Below are positions 9,473 to 17,167 of a stretch of 64,000 bases of DNA, in pieces (positions within the stretch are counted from its first letter, which is position 1; the number at the start of each line of letters is the position of its first letter). Origin of the DNA: Amycolatopsis iheyensis (GTDB taxonomy: Bacteria > Actinomycetota > Actinomycetes > Mycobacteriales > Pseudonocardiaceae). Location of the stretch: NCBI RefSeq assembly GCF_024703995.1, contig NZ_JAMXQV010000006.1, positions 372,001-436,000 on the forward strand. The letters run 5' to 3'. The notes under the pieces are model-generated. The model was not told the origin of the DNA, did no database searches, and was given only the letters and a program-made list of their open reading frames with translations. Position numbers and translations under genes: made by a program.

Positions 9473-9988
9473 TCAGTTGCTGTTGCCCGGCTTCCAGCCG
9501 AGGTAGTTGCTGAAGTAGCCCTGGCGCGCGTGGCCGATCGCGCCGTTGACGCTCGTCGCCCAGACGCCGCCGCTGCCGTCCGCGATGCCGACGTGGCCGT
9601 AGGCCGAGATGTTCCAGAACACGAACGCGCCGCGGGGCGGGGTGCCCGTGGTGTGGCGGGCGCCGTCCGAGGAGCGCCAGTGCTCGATCGCGCTCGCGTG
9701 GTGGGTCGTGCGGTTCCACGACAGGCGCGCCGCCTTCTCGCAGTAGCCCTGGTAGGCCGTGCTGCCGTTGCGGCTCGAGTACCAGGCGATCGCCTGGTTG
9801 GCCGTCCGCGCGGCGGCGAGGTCCGCGGCCGAGTCGGTGATGACCGCGCTCGGGTCGGCGATGTCGGCGGCGGTGACCTGCGCGTAGACCTCCTGCGGCG
9901 GCGCGGCGACGGTGGCGGCCGAAGCGACGGTCGCGCCGCCGAACAGCAGAGCGGCCGAGAGCGCGGCCGCCTGGTAGATGGTGCGCAT
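9473..9988 (-). CDS. Secreted CHAP/NlpC-P60-like protein
   Basis: A 171-residue pre-protein with a signal peptide (MRTIYQAAALSAALLFGGAT to VASA). The mature part has a cysteine in YQGYCEKAARLSW and, near the C-terminus, the block PPRGAFVFWNIS followed by GHVGIADGSGGVWAT. This Cys early, GHVGI His later arrangement is that of CHAP or NlpC/P60 papain-fold amidases that cut peptidoglycan peptides. The Cys context is weaker than in proven enzymes, so activity is uncertain. GGGAG precedes the ATG. A small hairpin at 10008-10026 (CCGGGAC, 5 bases, GTCCCGG) lies in its leader. It diverges from the secreted protein gene at 10269. Confidence 0.75.
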   Translation of the reverse strand: MRTIYQAAALSAALLFGGATVASAATVAAPPQEVYAQVTAADIADPSAVITDSAADLAAARTANQAIAWYSSRNGSTAYQGYCEKAARLSWNRTTHHASAIEHWRSSDGARHTTGTPPRGAFVFWNISAYGHVGIADGSGGVWATSVNGAIGHARQGYFSNYLGWKPGNSN

Positions 9989-10115
9989 GGGTGTCTCCCT
10001 CAGTGGTCCGGGACCCGGTGTCCCGGCATGGGCACGACCCTGCGCGCGGCCCCTACACGGCCACTACACCGCCGCTCTCGCGGGTGCTGACGAGCATGAG
10101 CGCCGGCGACCGAAA

Positions 10116-10182
10116 AATTGTCACGCCGGTCCGGGGGAGTGACAAATACGCGCGCGGAAACCTGCGGCACGCGTGACAAATT
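10116..10182. promoter_or_regulatory. Three TTGTCAC/GTGACAA elements in a divergent promoter region
   Basis: AATTGTCAC (10116-10124), GTGACAAAT (10139-10147) and GTGACAAATT (10173-10182) occur within 67 bp between the divergent secreted-protein genes. The first two form an inverted repeat with a 14-base gap. Binding sites for an unknown regulator are likely; they do not fit the CRP/GlxR spacing. Confidence 0.5.
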
Positions 10183-10268
10183 CCGGGCTCCGGCGAAAAC
10201 GCACATTGGCCGGTTGGAGAGTTTCCACCTAACATCCGAATCGCCGTTCGACGACGAAAGGACCGACG

Positions 10269-10859
10269 ATGACGGAAACCCTGGTTCGGAAAAAGCGATT
10301 CCGTGGAATCGCGACGGCGGTCGCGCTGGCCGGCGCGCTGGCGGTCGTTTCCGCGGCGCCCGCCGCGGCGGCCGAGAAAACGCTCACCTACAAGGGCGGC
10401 TTCCCGCTCATCGGCGACCAGCAGGTCACCGTCGTGGTGAACGCCGACATCCCGGCGACCGCCACCGCCGGCACGCCGGTTTCGGTGCCGTTCAGCCTGG
10501 ACGTCGACGCCGGCCAGGCCGCCGGTGACGGCCTGCGCCTGGTCGGCGCCACGAAGGTGTCGGGCACGATCACGTCCAAGGTGAACGTCGCGATCGCCGG
10601 GCAGACGGTGGCCATCCCGATCGACCTGCCGATCCCCGAGACGCCGGTGCCCGCCGAAGGCTCGCTGAAGTTCACCGCCCAGGGCCAGGTGGACTTCACC
10701 GTCCCGGCCGGCACCCCGGCCGGGGAGGCGACCAGCAGCGTCGACGCCGCGGCGACGACCCACGTCGTCACCGACAGCAGCCTCGGCGAGTTCGACGTCG
10801 CGCTGGCCCTGGACCCGCCGGACCAGGACGCGACCCTCGGCACGACGACCGTCGGCTGA
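10269..10859 (+). CDS. Secreted DUF6801-like protein
   Basis: A 196-residue pre-protein. After a basic N-terminus (VRKKRFRG) comes a hydrophobic signal segment ending APAAAAE. The mature domain starts KTLTYKGGFPLIGDQQVTVV and consists of predicted beta strands with repeated T/V/A runs; there are no cysteines and no anchor. It resembles the actinobacterial DUF6801 beta-sandwich family known from secreted proteins, whose function is not established. GAAAGGA precedes the ATG. A 13-bp terminator stem follows the stop. Placement in DUF6801 rests on recognition of the TLTYxxxFPLIG start and is moderate. Confidence 0.7.
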   Translation: MTETLVRKKRFRGIATAVALAGALAVVSAAPAAAAEKTLTYKGGFPLIGDQQVTVVVNADIPATATAGTPVSVPFSLDVDAGQAAGDGLRLVGATKVSGTITSKVNVAIAGQTVAIPIDLPIPETPVPAEGSLKFTAQGQVDFTVPAGTPAGEATSSVDAAATTHVVTDSSLGEFDVALALDPPDQDATLGTTTVG

Positions 10860-10863
10860 TGCG

Positions 10864-10894
10864 CGCCGGCCCGCCGGAATCCGTCCGGCGGGCC
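10864..10894 (+). terminator. Terminator hairpin
   Basis: CCGGCCCGCCGGA and TCCGGCGGGCCGG form a perfect 13-bp stem with loop ATCCG, 4 bases after the stop of the gene at 10269. Confidence 0.75.
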
Positions 10895-11052
10895 GGAGCC
10901 GATGCCGGAATCCGGCACCCGGGAAATGCCGGGATCCGCCGGAAGTCGTTCTCTCCCAACGTGATCCTCCCTTAGTAGGTACCGGGGAAACGGTGGTGCG
11001 CGGAGTATTCCCTGCCACCACATCGCATCGTCACCGGCTGGAGGACCACTTC

Positions 11053-11640
11053 GTGAAAACCCATTCAGGAGTCCTTCGTGGACTCGCGGCGGTTTCGGCC
11101 GCCGCGGCCGCGGTCGTCGCGTTGCAGGCGCCCGCCGTCGCGGCCGCCGCGCGCACGGATCTCGGCATCACCATGCAGGCCCAGCAGAAAGACCAGTGGT
11201 GCTGGGACGCCAGTGGCAACACGATCGCGAGCTTCTGGGGCTATTCCCTTTCCCAGACGCGGTTCTGCCAGGTCGCGCACAACGAGTCCGGCAGCGACTG
11301 CGCGAACAACCAAGGTTATCTGTCGGATCAGCAGCGGGTGTTCCGCTGGCTCGGCTTTTCCAGCGTCGGCTCGTACAACTCGAACGGGCAGGTGCTGTCG
11401 TTCACGACCATCAAGAGCCAGATCGACGCCGGGCAGCCGATCGGCACCCGGATCGGCTGGCGCTCCGGTGGCGGGCACATGCACGTGCTCTACGGCTACG
11501 ACAACTCCGGCGGCGCCACCCGCGTCGAATACGGCGACCCGTGGCCGGACAACAGCCGCTACAACTCGATGAACTACGACACCTACCGCTCGAACAACCA
11601 GTTCCAGTGGACCCACACGCTGTACGGGATCGAGGGATGA
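11053..11640 (+). CDS. Secreted C39-like papain-fold cysteine peptidase
   Basis: A 195-residue pre-protein with a long Ala-rich signal peptide cut near APAVAAAA. The mature part starts DLGITMQAQQKDQWCWDASG, where C50 followed by W-D is the nucleophile context of C39-like/AvrRpt2-like papain-fold peptidases. The partner histidine lies in GGGHMHVLYGYD (H142 or H144), with YGDPWPDN downstream supplying Asp/Asn. The start GTG at 11053 has GGAGG 8 bases upstream. Its stop overlaps the ATG of the next gene (ATGA), so the two proteins are translationally coupled. The substrate is unknown; a protein-processing or peptide-trimming role outside the cell is inferred. Confidence 0.8.
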   Translation: MKTHSGVLRGLAAVSAAAAAVVALQAPAVAAAARTDLGITMQAQQKDQWCWDASGNTIASFWGYSLSQTRFCQVAHNESGSDCANNQGYLSDQQRVFRWLGFSSVGSYNSNGQVLSFTTIKSQIDAGQPIGTRIGWRSGGGHMHVLYGYDNSGGATRVEYGDPWPDNSRYNSMNYDTYRSNNQFQWTHTLYGIEG

Positions 11641-12410
11641 GCATGCTGAGGAAGGCGATGGGCGTGGCCGCGCTGGCCGGCGCCGCGATGCTCAGCACGG
11701 CGGGCGGCGCGAGCGCCGGGACCGGCCCCACGGGCGCCCCGACGGCGGCCGACACGGCGGCGATCGGCCAGGTCACCGGCGCCAAGGCCACCCTGGACCG
11801 GCTGGCGACGACGAAGTTCCCGGGCGCGCACCAGGCGGCGACGGCGAACACGGCGACGGCGGACCCCCGAACCCAGGTCGCGGTGTACGAGCCGACGGCG
11901 GCGTTCGTCACGGGCGCCTCGGACGTCCCGGCGGCGCTGGCGTACGTGGCCGTTCCGGCGCGCACCGGCGACGGCACGACGGCGACGGTCTGGGCCGAGC
12001 GCCAGGGCCCGGCGTGGACGGTCGTGAACGTGGCCTCCGGCGACTACGAGCAGAAGTACGCGGCCGCCGCGGCGGGCGGGTACCTGCTGCACGAGCCGCA
12101 GGTCAACGCGTGGTACGCGGTGCGCGGCGACTCGGTGACGGTGCTGGCCGGCTCGGTCACGGGGCTGGCCGCGGGCACCCGGCTGAGTCTCGCCGAGTAC
12201 CGGGCGGCACTGCACGAGCGGTACGCGGACAAGCTCCCCGGCTCGGCCTACGACCGCGACGGCGCGGGTGGCGGGTACGGCGGCCGCGAGCGCGCGGTCC
12301 CGGCCGCGGAGCCGGGTGACGTGTCGGTGCTGCCGTTCGTGCTGGGCGGCGTGCTGGTGGTCGTGCTGGCCGGGGGAGCGGTGGCCCTGCCGCGCCTGCG
12401 CCGGCGCTAG
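11637..12410 (+). CDS. Membrane-anchored extracellular partner of the C39-like peptidase
   Basis: A 257-residue protein that I do not recognise as a named family. It has a signal peptide (MSMLRKAMGVAALAGAAMLS to SAG), an Ala/Thr-rich ectodomain with the blocks ALAYVAVPAR, YLLHEPQVNAWYAVRGDSV and RYADKLPGSAYDRDG, a Gly-rich linker, and a C-terminal transmembrane segment VLPFVLGGVLVVVLAGGAVA followed by RLRRR. The topology is outside-facing with one C-terminal anchor. It starts inside the stop codon of the peptidase gene, so the two are made together. It may be the peptidase's tether, inhibitor, chaperone or substrate; which one is unknown. Confidence 0.75.
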   Translation: MSMLRKAMGVAALAGAAMLSTAGGASAGTGPTGAPTAADTAAIGQVTGAKATLDRLATTKFPGAHQAATANTATADPRTQVAVYEPTAAFVTGASDVPAALAYVAVPARTGDGTTATVWAERQGPAWTVVNVASGDYEQKYAAAAAGGYLLHEPQVNAWYAVRGDSVTVLAGSVTGLAAGTRLSLAEYRAALHERYADKLPGSAYDRDGAGGGYGGRERAVPAAEPGDVSVLPFVLGGVLVVVLAGGAVALPRLRRR

Positions 12411-12426
12411 AACGGCGAGCTGCGCT

Positions 12427-12479
12427 GTAGTGAATGACTCATTCACCTCGTCCGACGACGGGAATGGGTCATTCACTAC
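12427..12479. terminator. Inverted repeat with self-complementary arms
   Basis: GTAGTGAATGACTCATTC (12427-12444) pairs with GAATGGGTCATTCACTAC (12462-12479), 18 bp with one G-T pair and a 17-base loop. The left arm is itself palindromic (GTGAATGA-C-TCATTCAC). It follows the stop of the anchored protein by 16 bases and probably terminates that operon. Confidence 0.65.
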
Positions 12480-12490
12480 GTTCACGCCCC

Positions 12491-12519
12491 TTGGCAGGTG
12501 ATCATGATCAGGGCACAAT
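12491..12519 (+). promoter_or_regulatory. Promoter of the Lrp/AsnC gene, leaderless
   Basis: TTGGCA (12491-12496), 17 bp, CACAAT (12514-12519). The -10 ends 5 bases before the ATG at 12525. No ribosome-binding site is visible. The palindrome TGATCATGATCA lies in the spacer and could be an autoregulatory site. Confidence 0.5.
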
Positions 12520-12524
12520 GCGCC

Positions 12525-13556
12525 ATGCCCAGTCCGTCCGCCGCGCAGCCCGAGCCGGCGCGGCTGAGTGGCTCCGACCTCGCGCTCGTCGAGGCGCTGC
12601 AGCGCGACCCGCGAGCCCCGTGGACGCGGATCGCCGCCGCGGTCGGGACCGACGCCACCACCGCCGCCCGGCGGTGGGACCGGCTGCAGGCCGGCGGGCT
12701 CGCCTGGCTCACCGCCTACGCCACCGCGCCCACCACCACCGTCGGCTACGTCGACCTCGCCTGCCGGCCCGACGCGCTCACCGGGCTCACCCGGGAGCTG
12801 TGCGGGTGGCCGTCGGTCTTCAGCGTCGAGCGCACCACCAGCCGGTTCTCGCTCTTCCTGAGCCTCGCCGCCCGGGATCTCGACGCGCTCGACTCGCTCG
12901 TCACCGGGCAGCTCGGCGAACTGCCCGGTGTGCGCGAAGTCCGCTTCGCCGTCGCGACCCGCGTCTACCGCGAGGGCAGCGGCTGGCTGGTCAACGCGCT
13001 GGCCCCCGAACAGCGGGCCGTGCTGGACGAGACCGCGGTGCAGGCGCGGCTCGTCGTCCCGCAGCAGTGGAACGACCGGGACCTGCGCGCGCTCGTCGAG
13101 TCCCTCGGCGAGGACGGCCGCCGCAGCTACGCCGAGCTCGCCCGCGACTGCCGGATGAGCGAGTCCGCCGTGCGCCGGACGCTCGCCCGCATGCTGCGCA
13201 ACCACGAGCTCGACTTCCGCTGCGACCTCGCGCACGTCCCGGCCGGCTGGCCGGTGATCGCCGGCTACCGCCTCGACGTCGCCCCGCACGAGCTCGACCA
13301 CGCCGGCGCCGCGATCGCCCAGCTGCCCGAAACGCGGCTTTCGGCGGCCGTCGTCGGGGAGGGCAACCTGGTCGTGTCCGCCTGGCTGCGGGAGCCGTCC
13401 GGCTGCACGGCCTACGAGACGCGGCTGGCGGCCGTCGCACCCGGCGCCCGCGTCCTCGACCGCGCGATCACGCTGCGGATGCCGAAGCGGATGGGCCGGC
13501 TGCTCAGCCCGCACGGCCTCGGCGGCGCCCACCAGGCGATCATCCCGGCCCGCTGA
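12525..13556 (+). CDS. Lrp/AsnC-family regulator with duplicated domains
   Basis: A 343-residue protein, twice the usual Lrp length. It carries two AsnC-type helix-turn-helix units: LSGSDLALVEALQRDPRAPW near residue 15, and RDLRALVESLGEDGRRSYAE with MSESAVRRTLARML in the middle. Each is followed by a ligand-binding ferredoxin-like half. Such tandem Lrp proteins act as monomers folded like the usual dimer and respond to amino acids or other small molecules. The start at 12525 was chosen over an upstream ATG because a promoter with its -10 at 12514 makes the upstream codons untranscribed. The AldO-like oxidase gene follows after 45 bases and may be a target. Confidence 0.85.
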   Translation: MPSPSAAQPEPARLSGSDLALVEALQRDPRAPWTRIAAAVGTDATTAARRWDRLQAGGLAWLTAYATAPTTTVGYVDLACRPDALTGLTRELCGWPSVFSVERTTSRFSLFLSLAARDLDALDSLVTGQLGELPGVREVRFAVATRVYREGSGWLVNALAPEQRAVLDETAVQARLVVPQQWNDRDLRALVESLGEDGRRSYAELARDCRMSESAVRRTLARMLRNHELDFRCDLAHVPAGWPVIAGYRLDVAPHELDHAGAAIAQLPETRLSAAVVGEGNLVVSAWLREPSGCTAYETRLAAVAPGARVLDRAITLRMPKRMGRLLSPHGLGGAHQAIIPAR

Positions 13557-13601
13557 GGCGCGGGTAGGGTCGGACCCGGGGATCCGGCACGGGAAAGGAC
13601 A

Positions 13602-14846
13602 GTGCGGGTGGGCGAGTCGAACTGGGCCGGGAACCACGCCTACGCGGCCACCGAGGTGCGCACGCCGCGAAGCGTCGACGAAGTGCGTGAAGCCGTCGCC
13701 GCCGCCACGCACGTCAAGGCCCTCGGCAGCCGCCACTGCTTCAACGACATCGCGGACACCCCCGGTGGCGTCCTGCTGGACCTGCGCGAGCTCGACGTCC
13801 CGGTGGAGCTCGGCGACGGCACCGTGACGGTCGGCGGGTCCGCCCGCTACGGCGACTTCGCCGGGCAGCTGCACGCCGCCGGGTTCGCCTTGCCGAACCT
13901 CGCCTCGCTGCCGCACATCACGGTCGCCGGGAGCGTGGCCACCGGCACCCACGGCTCGGGCCGCCGCCTGCCGGGGCTGGCGTCGGCGGTCTCGGCGGTG
14001 GAGCTGGTCACCGCCAACGGCGAGCTGCGGACCTTCACCCGCCGGCACGCCGAGTTCCCCGGGCTGGTCGTCGGCCTCGGCGCGCTCGGTGTCGTCACCC
14101 GGCTGACGCTCGACGTCGTGCCCGCCTTCGACGTCCGCCAAGACGTCTTCGACGACCTGCCGTGGGCCGACGCGTACGAGCACTTCGACGAAATCGAGGA
14201 CGCCGGCCACAGCGTCAGCCTGTTCACGAACTGGGTGCACGACGCGGTCGACCAGGTGTGGATCAAGAGCCGGGTGGACGCTTTCACCGAGCGTCCCGGG
14301 CTCTACGGCGCGGTCCCGGCCGACGGCCCGCGGCACCCGGCGCACGCGGCCGGCGTTCCCGCCGGGAACACCACGCCGCAGCAGGGGATCCCCGGCCCGT
14401 GGCACGAGCGGCTGCCGCACTTCGCGCTCGCGTTCACCCCGAGCGTCGGGGACGAGCTGCAGTCGGAGTACTTCGTGCCGTACGAGCACGCGGCGGCCGC
14501 CTTCGAAGCGGTCCGTGGGCTCGGCGACCGCCTGGCGCCGGTGCTGCTGGTGTCCGAAATCCGCGCGATCGCGGGCGACGAGCTGTGGCTGAGCCCCGGC
14601 CACGGCGGCGACCGGGTCGCGCTGCACTTCACCTGGCAGCCGCGGCAGCCGGAGGTCGAGGCGGTGCTGCCGCTGCTCGAGGAGCGCCTGGCCCCGTTCG
14701 GCGCCCGGCCGCACTGGGGCAAGCTCTTCCACGGCGTGCCCGGGAACTACCCGCGGCTGGCGGATTTCCGCGCCCTGGCCGAGAACCTCGACCCGGGTGG
14801 CAAGTTCCGGAACCCGTTCCTGCGGCGGAACATCTTCGGCCGCTAG
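13602..14846 (+). CDS. FAD-dependent alditol oxidase (AldO-like)
   Basis: A 414-residue member of the VAO/PCMH flavoprotein family, closest in layout to alditol (xylitol/sorbitol) oxidase. It begins GESNWAGNHAYAATEVRTPR. The PCMH FAD domain has KALGSRHCFNDIADTPGG, with H45 as the expected covalent FAD histidine, and VAGSVATGTHGSG. The C-terminal domain ends with PHWGKLFHG, whose lysine matches the substrate-site lysine of AldO, and EIRAIAGDELWLSP holds the Glu/Arg pair. The family oxidises the terminal hydroxyl of polyols with oxygen and makes hydrogen peroxide. GTG 13602 is reported; GTG 13608 has better spacing from GAAAGGA. The stop overlaps the convergent lacI stop (CTAG). Confidence 0.87.
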   Translation: MRVGESNWAGNHAYAATEVRTPRSVDEVREAVAAATHVKALGSRHCFNDIADTPGGVLLDLRELDVPVELGDGTVTVGGSARYGDFAGQLHAAGFALPNLASLPHITVAGSVATGTHGSGRRLPGLASAVSAVELVTANGELRTFTRRHAEFPGLVVGLGALGVVTRLTLDVVPAFDVRQDVFDDLPWADAYEHFDEIEDAGHSVSLFTNWVHDAVDQVWIKSRVDAFTERPGLYGAVPADGPRHPAHAAGVPAGNTTPQQGIPGPWHERLPHFALAFTPSVGDELQSEYFVPYEHAAAAFEAVRGLGDRLAPVLLVSEIRAIAGDELWLSPGHGGDRVALHFTWQPRQPEVEAVLPLLEERLAPFGARPHWGKLFHGVPGNYPRLADFRALAENLDPGGKFRNPFLRRNIFGR

Positions 14847-15823
14847 CCCGCGGGTGGTGCCGTCGTGGCGCGCACGATCAGGTGTGTGTCGAGGACCTGG
14901 GCCGCGGGCTCGTCCGCCTCGCCGTCGAGGAGATCCAGCAGGATCGTGACCGCCGCGCGGCCCGCCGCCTCTGTCGGCATCGCGATCGTCGTCAGCGGGG
15001 GCGCCGAGATCGCGGCGAAGACCAGGTCGTCGAAGCCGACCAGGCTGATCTCGTCGGGCACCGGGACCCCGCGCGCGTTCAACCGGGCCAGTGCGCCGAA
15101 CGCGACGAGGTCGTTGTAGGCGACGATCGCCGTGACGTCCGCGGCCAGCGCCAGGTCCGCGCCCTGGAGCCCGCCCTCGAACACCGGCGGGAACGGGCCG
15201 AACTCCACCACCTCCGTGCCGTGCCGCCGCGCCGCTTCCGCCAGACCGCGCCGGCGGGCTCGGTCCGACCACGACGTCCGGGGCCCGCCGAGGTAGGCGC
15301 AGCGGCGGTGGCCGAGCGCGGCCAGGTGCTGGATCGCCTGCCGCATCCCGTCTTCGGCGTCGAGCACGATCGACGGGATCCCGGGCACCTCGCGGTTGAA
15401 CAGCACCAGGTTCGTCCGCGCGGCCAGCGCGCGCAGCCGCTCTTCGCCGGCTCGCGGGCTGCACAGCACCACGCCGTCGACCTGCCGGGCCATCCGCCGG
15501 ACGAGGTCCTGCTCGGTCGCCGGGTCCTCGTCGCTGTTGGCGAACAGCACGGCGAGGTCGTCCTGGCGGGCCCGGGCCTGGACACCGTCGAGCACCCCGG
15601 TGAAGAACGGGTTGCCCAGGTCCGGGACCACGATGCCGAGGTAGCCGGTGCGCGCCGCGGCCGCCGGCTGCGGGAGCCCGGCGTGGTAGCCGAGCTCGTC
15701 CGCCGCGGCCAGCACCCGGGTGCGGGTCTGCTGCCGGACGAGGTCCGGGGACGTGAACGCCCGCGACACCGTCGAGATCGACACGTTGGCCCGGCGGGCG
15801 ACGTCGTGGATGGTCACGCTCAC
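14843..15823 (-). CDS. LacI-family regulator of the pectin locus
   Basis: A 326-residue repressor. The N-terminal helix-turn-helix and hinge run VTIHDVARRANVSISTVSRA to VLAAADELGYHAG. The periplasmic-binding-protein-like sensor domain begins GYLGIVVPDLGNPFFTGVLD and contains DEISLVGFDDLVFA near the end. GTG 15823 has GAGGAG 6 bases upstream. It diverges from the PL1 pectate lyase, and the locus continues to 28727 with pectin enzymes and an importer. A 16-bp inverted element sits inside its own promoter and recurs before the importer operon, so autoregulation and control of the locus are likely. The inducer would be a pectin-derived sugar or oligomer, by inference. Confidence 0.9.
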   Translation of the reverse strand: MSVTIHDVARRANVSISTVSRAFTSPDLVRQQTRTRVLAAADELGYHAGLPQPAAAARTGYLGIVVPDLGNPFFTGVLDGVQARARQDDLAVLFANSDEDPATEQDLVRRMARQVDGVVLCSPRAGEERLRALAARTNLVLFNREVPGIPSIVLDAEDGMRQAIQHLAALGHRRCAYLGGPRTSWSDRARRRGLAEAARRHGTEVVEFGPFPPVFEGGLQGADLALAADVTAIVAYNDLVAFGALARLNARGVPVPDEISLVGFDDLVFAAISAPPLTTIAMPTEAAGRAAVTILLDLLDGEADEPAAQVLDTHLIVRATTAPPAG

Positions 15824-15852
15824 GGCAGCTCCTCCGCACCGGCGTTCGCCAC

Positions 15853-15881
15853 ATCATGGAAACGCCTGAGAGCGTTGTCAA
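15853..15881 (-). promoter_or_regulatory. lacI promoter with operator in the spacer
   Basis: On the minus strand TTGACA (plus 15876-15881) and CATGAT (plus 15853-15858) are 17 bp apart. The spacer contains AACGCCTGAGAGCGTT (plus 15861-15876), a LacI-type inverted element also found at 18500-18515. Binding there would block lacI itself. Confidence 0.65.
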
Positions 15882-15947
15882 CAAGCGGACTGCGTTGGGG
15901 GAGCGGGGATCGCGGCCCCGCAGGGCCATTCGGCTGGGGTTCACGAT

Positions 15948-15993
15948 GAAAACCCTGAAAATCGTTGACCGGGTTTTCGGGCGATCGTAGAAC
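15948..15993 (+). promoter_or_regulatory. Promoter/operator of the first pectate lyase gene
   Basis: TTGACC (15965-15970), 17 bp, TAGAAC (15988-15993). The arms GAAAACCC (15948-15955) and GGGTTTTC (15971-15978) flank the -35. The segment CCTGAAAATCGTTG resembles the operator CCTGAAACCGTTG at 18504, with one extra base. LacI control is inferred. Confidence 0.5.
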
Positions 15994-16055
15994 GGAATCT
16001 CCACCGTGGTTCCCGCCTTCCGGGACCCGGGCCCCCACCCACGAGAAGGTGCCTG

Positions 16056-17045
16056 ATGACCAGGACATCGCGGTTTTCCGCGCGCACTTTCGCCCACGCC
16101 GCCGCCGTGTCGGCGGCCGTCACCGCGGCGCTCGCGGTCGTGCCGGCCGGGGTCGCGCACGCGGCCTACGAAAGCTCACCCGCCGGCTTCGGCGCCGGGA
16201 CGACCGGCGGCGCCGGCGGGGAAACCGTCACCGTGACGACGGCTTCGGCGTTCACCAGCGCGGTGACGGGCACGACGGCCCGGACCGTGCGGGTGAGCGG
16301 CAAGATCACCCTGCCGGACAAGACGCTGGTGAAGATCGGGTCGAACAAGACGGTGCTCGGCGTCGGGTCCGGCTCCGGGTTCACCGGCGGCGGGCTCGCC
16401 GTCGACAAGGCGTCGAACGTCATCATCCGCAACCTGGCCATCGCGAAGGCGGTCGGCACCGACGCGATCCAGATCCAGCGCGGCTCGACCAGGGTCTGGG
16501 TCGACCACAACGACCTGTCCTCGGACCTCGGCCACGGCAAGGACTACTACGACGGGCTGCTCGACATCAGCCACGCCGCCGACGGCATCACGGTGTCCTG
16601 GAACAAGTTCCACGACCACTACAAGGTGTCCCTGGTCGGGCACAGTGACAACAACGCCGCCGAGGACACGGGCAAGCTGCACGTCACCTACAGTCACAAC
16701 TGGTTCGAGAACGTCAACTCGCGGCTGCCCAGCCTCCGGTTCGGCACCGGGCACGCATACGACAACTATTTCCACGCCGTCACCGATTCCGCCGTGCATT
16801 CGCGGATGAACGCGCAGTTCCTCGCCCAGAACAACGTTTTCGAATCCACGAAGGTCTGCCTCGAAACGACCGGCGACAGCGACGTCGACGGCTACCTGAA
16901 CGAGTCGGGGAACTCCTTCGGTGGTTGCACGAACAAGATCACCCGGACCGGGAGCATGAGCACCGCGCCATATTCCTTCACGCTGGAGCCGACTTCGACG
17001 GTCAAGGCCACCGTGACCGCGGGCGCCGGCGTCGGCCGGATCTGA
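16056..17045 (+). CDS. Secreted pectate lyase, PL1 family
   Basis: A 329-residue pre-protein with a signal peptide ending VAHA. The mature beta-helix begins YESSPAGFGAGTTGGAGGET. PL1 signatures are clear: VWVDHNDLSSD and DGLLDISHAADGITVSWNKF, then HDHYKVSLVGHSD, which carry the calcium-binding aspartates and core helix strands, and NSRLPSLRFG with the catalytic arginine. The enzyme cleaves alpha-1,4-galacturonan by beta-elimination with calcium outside the cell. It diverges from lacI across about 230 bp containing operator-like elements. The length is typical of the shorter actinobacterial PL1 enzymes. No accessory binding domain is present. Confidence 0.93.
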   Translation: MTRTSRFSARTFAHAAAVSAAVTAALAVVPAGVAHAAYESSPAGFGAGTTGGAGGETVTVTTASAFTSAVTGTTARTVRVSGKITLPDKTLVKIGSNKTVLGVGSGSGFTGGGLAVDKASNVIIRNLAIAKAVGTDAIQIQRGSTRVWVDHNDLSSDLGHGKDYYDGLLDISHAADGITVSWNKFHDHYKVSLVGHSDNNAAEDTGKLHVTYSHNWFENVNSRLPSLRFGTGHAYDNYFHAVTDSAVHSRMNAQFLAQNNVFESTKVCLETTGDSDVDGYLNESGNSFGGCTNKITRTGSMSTAPYSFTLEPTSTVKATVTAGAGVGRI

Positions 17046-17060
17046 TCCCGCGCGGTTCGG

Positions 17061-17075
17061 GTAAGCGCTATCTCG
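17061..17075. promoter_or_regulatory. LacI-type operator copy 1
   Basis: GTAAGCGCTATCTCG; its complement reads CGAGATAGCGCTTAC. It is nearly identical to the sites at 18474 and 26831. It lies between the PL1 gene and the promoter of the Gfo/Idh gene at 17245. Confidence 0.6.
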
Positions 17076-17137
17076 AACCGCCGACCATCGTTCGGAGTAC
17101 GCGTTCTTCGACGAATTCGACCCGACGTGGGCGAATA

Positions 17138-17167
17138 TTGACACCCCCGTCGAGAACGCCCTACGGT
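17138..17167 (+). promoter_or_regulatory. Promoter of the first Gfo/Idh gene
   Basis: TTGACA (17138-17143), 18 bp, TACGGT (17162-17167). The architecture is the same as the importer promoter at 18548 (TTGACA, 18 bp, TACCGT), with a GTAAGCGCT operator about 60 bp upstream in both. Confidence 0.55.

Noticed and set aside
9031..9513. Frame encoding a heptapeptide repeat (GTRVIGA-type) on the plus strand
   Set aside because: The 21-bp DNA period keeps all frames open on both strands; there is no ribosome-binding site, and the repeats switch orientation, which argues for a DNA element, not a protein.
10000..10180. Possible cyclic-di-AMP (ydaO-type) riboswitch before the CHAP-like gene
   Set aside because: Only a 7-bp hairpin at 10008-10026 is seen; the conserved riboswitch core is absent.
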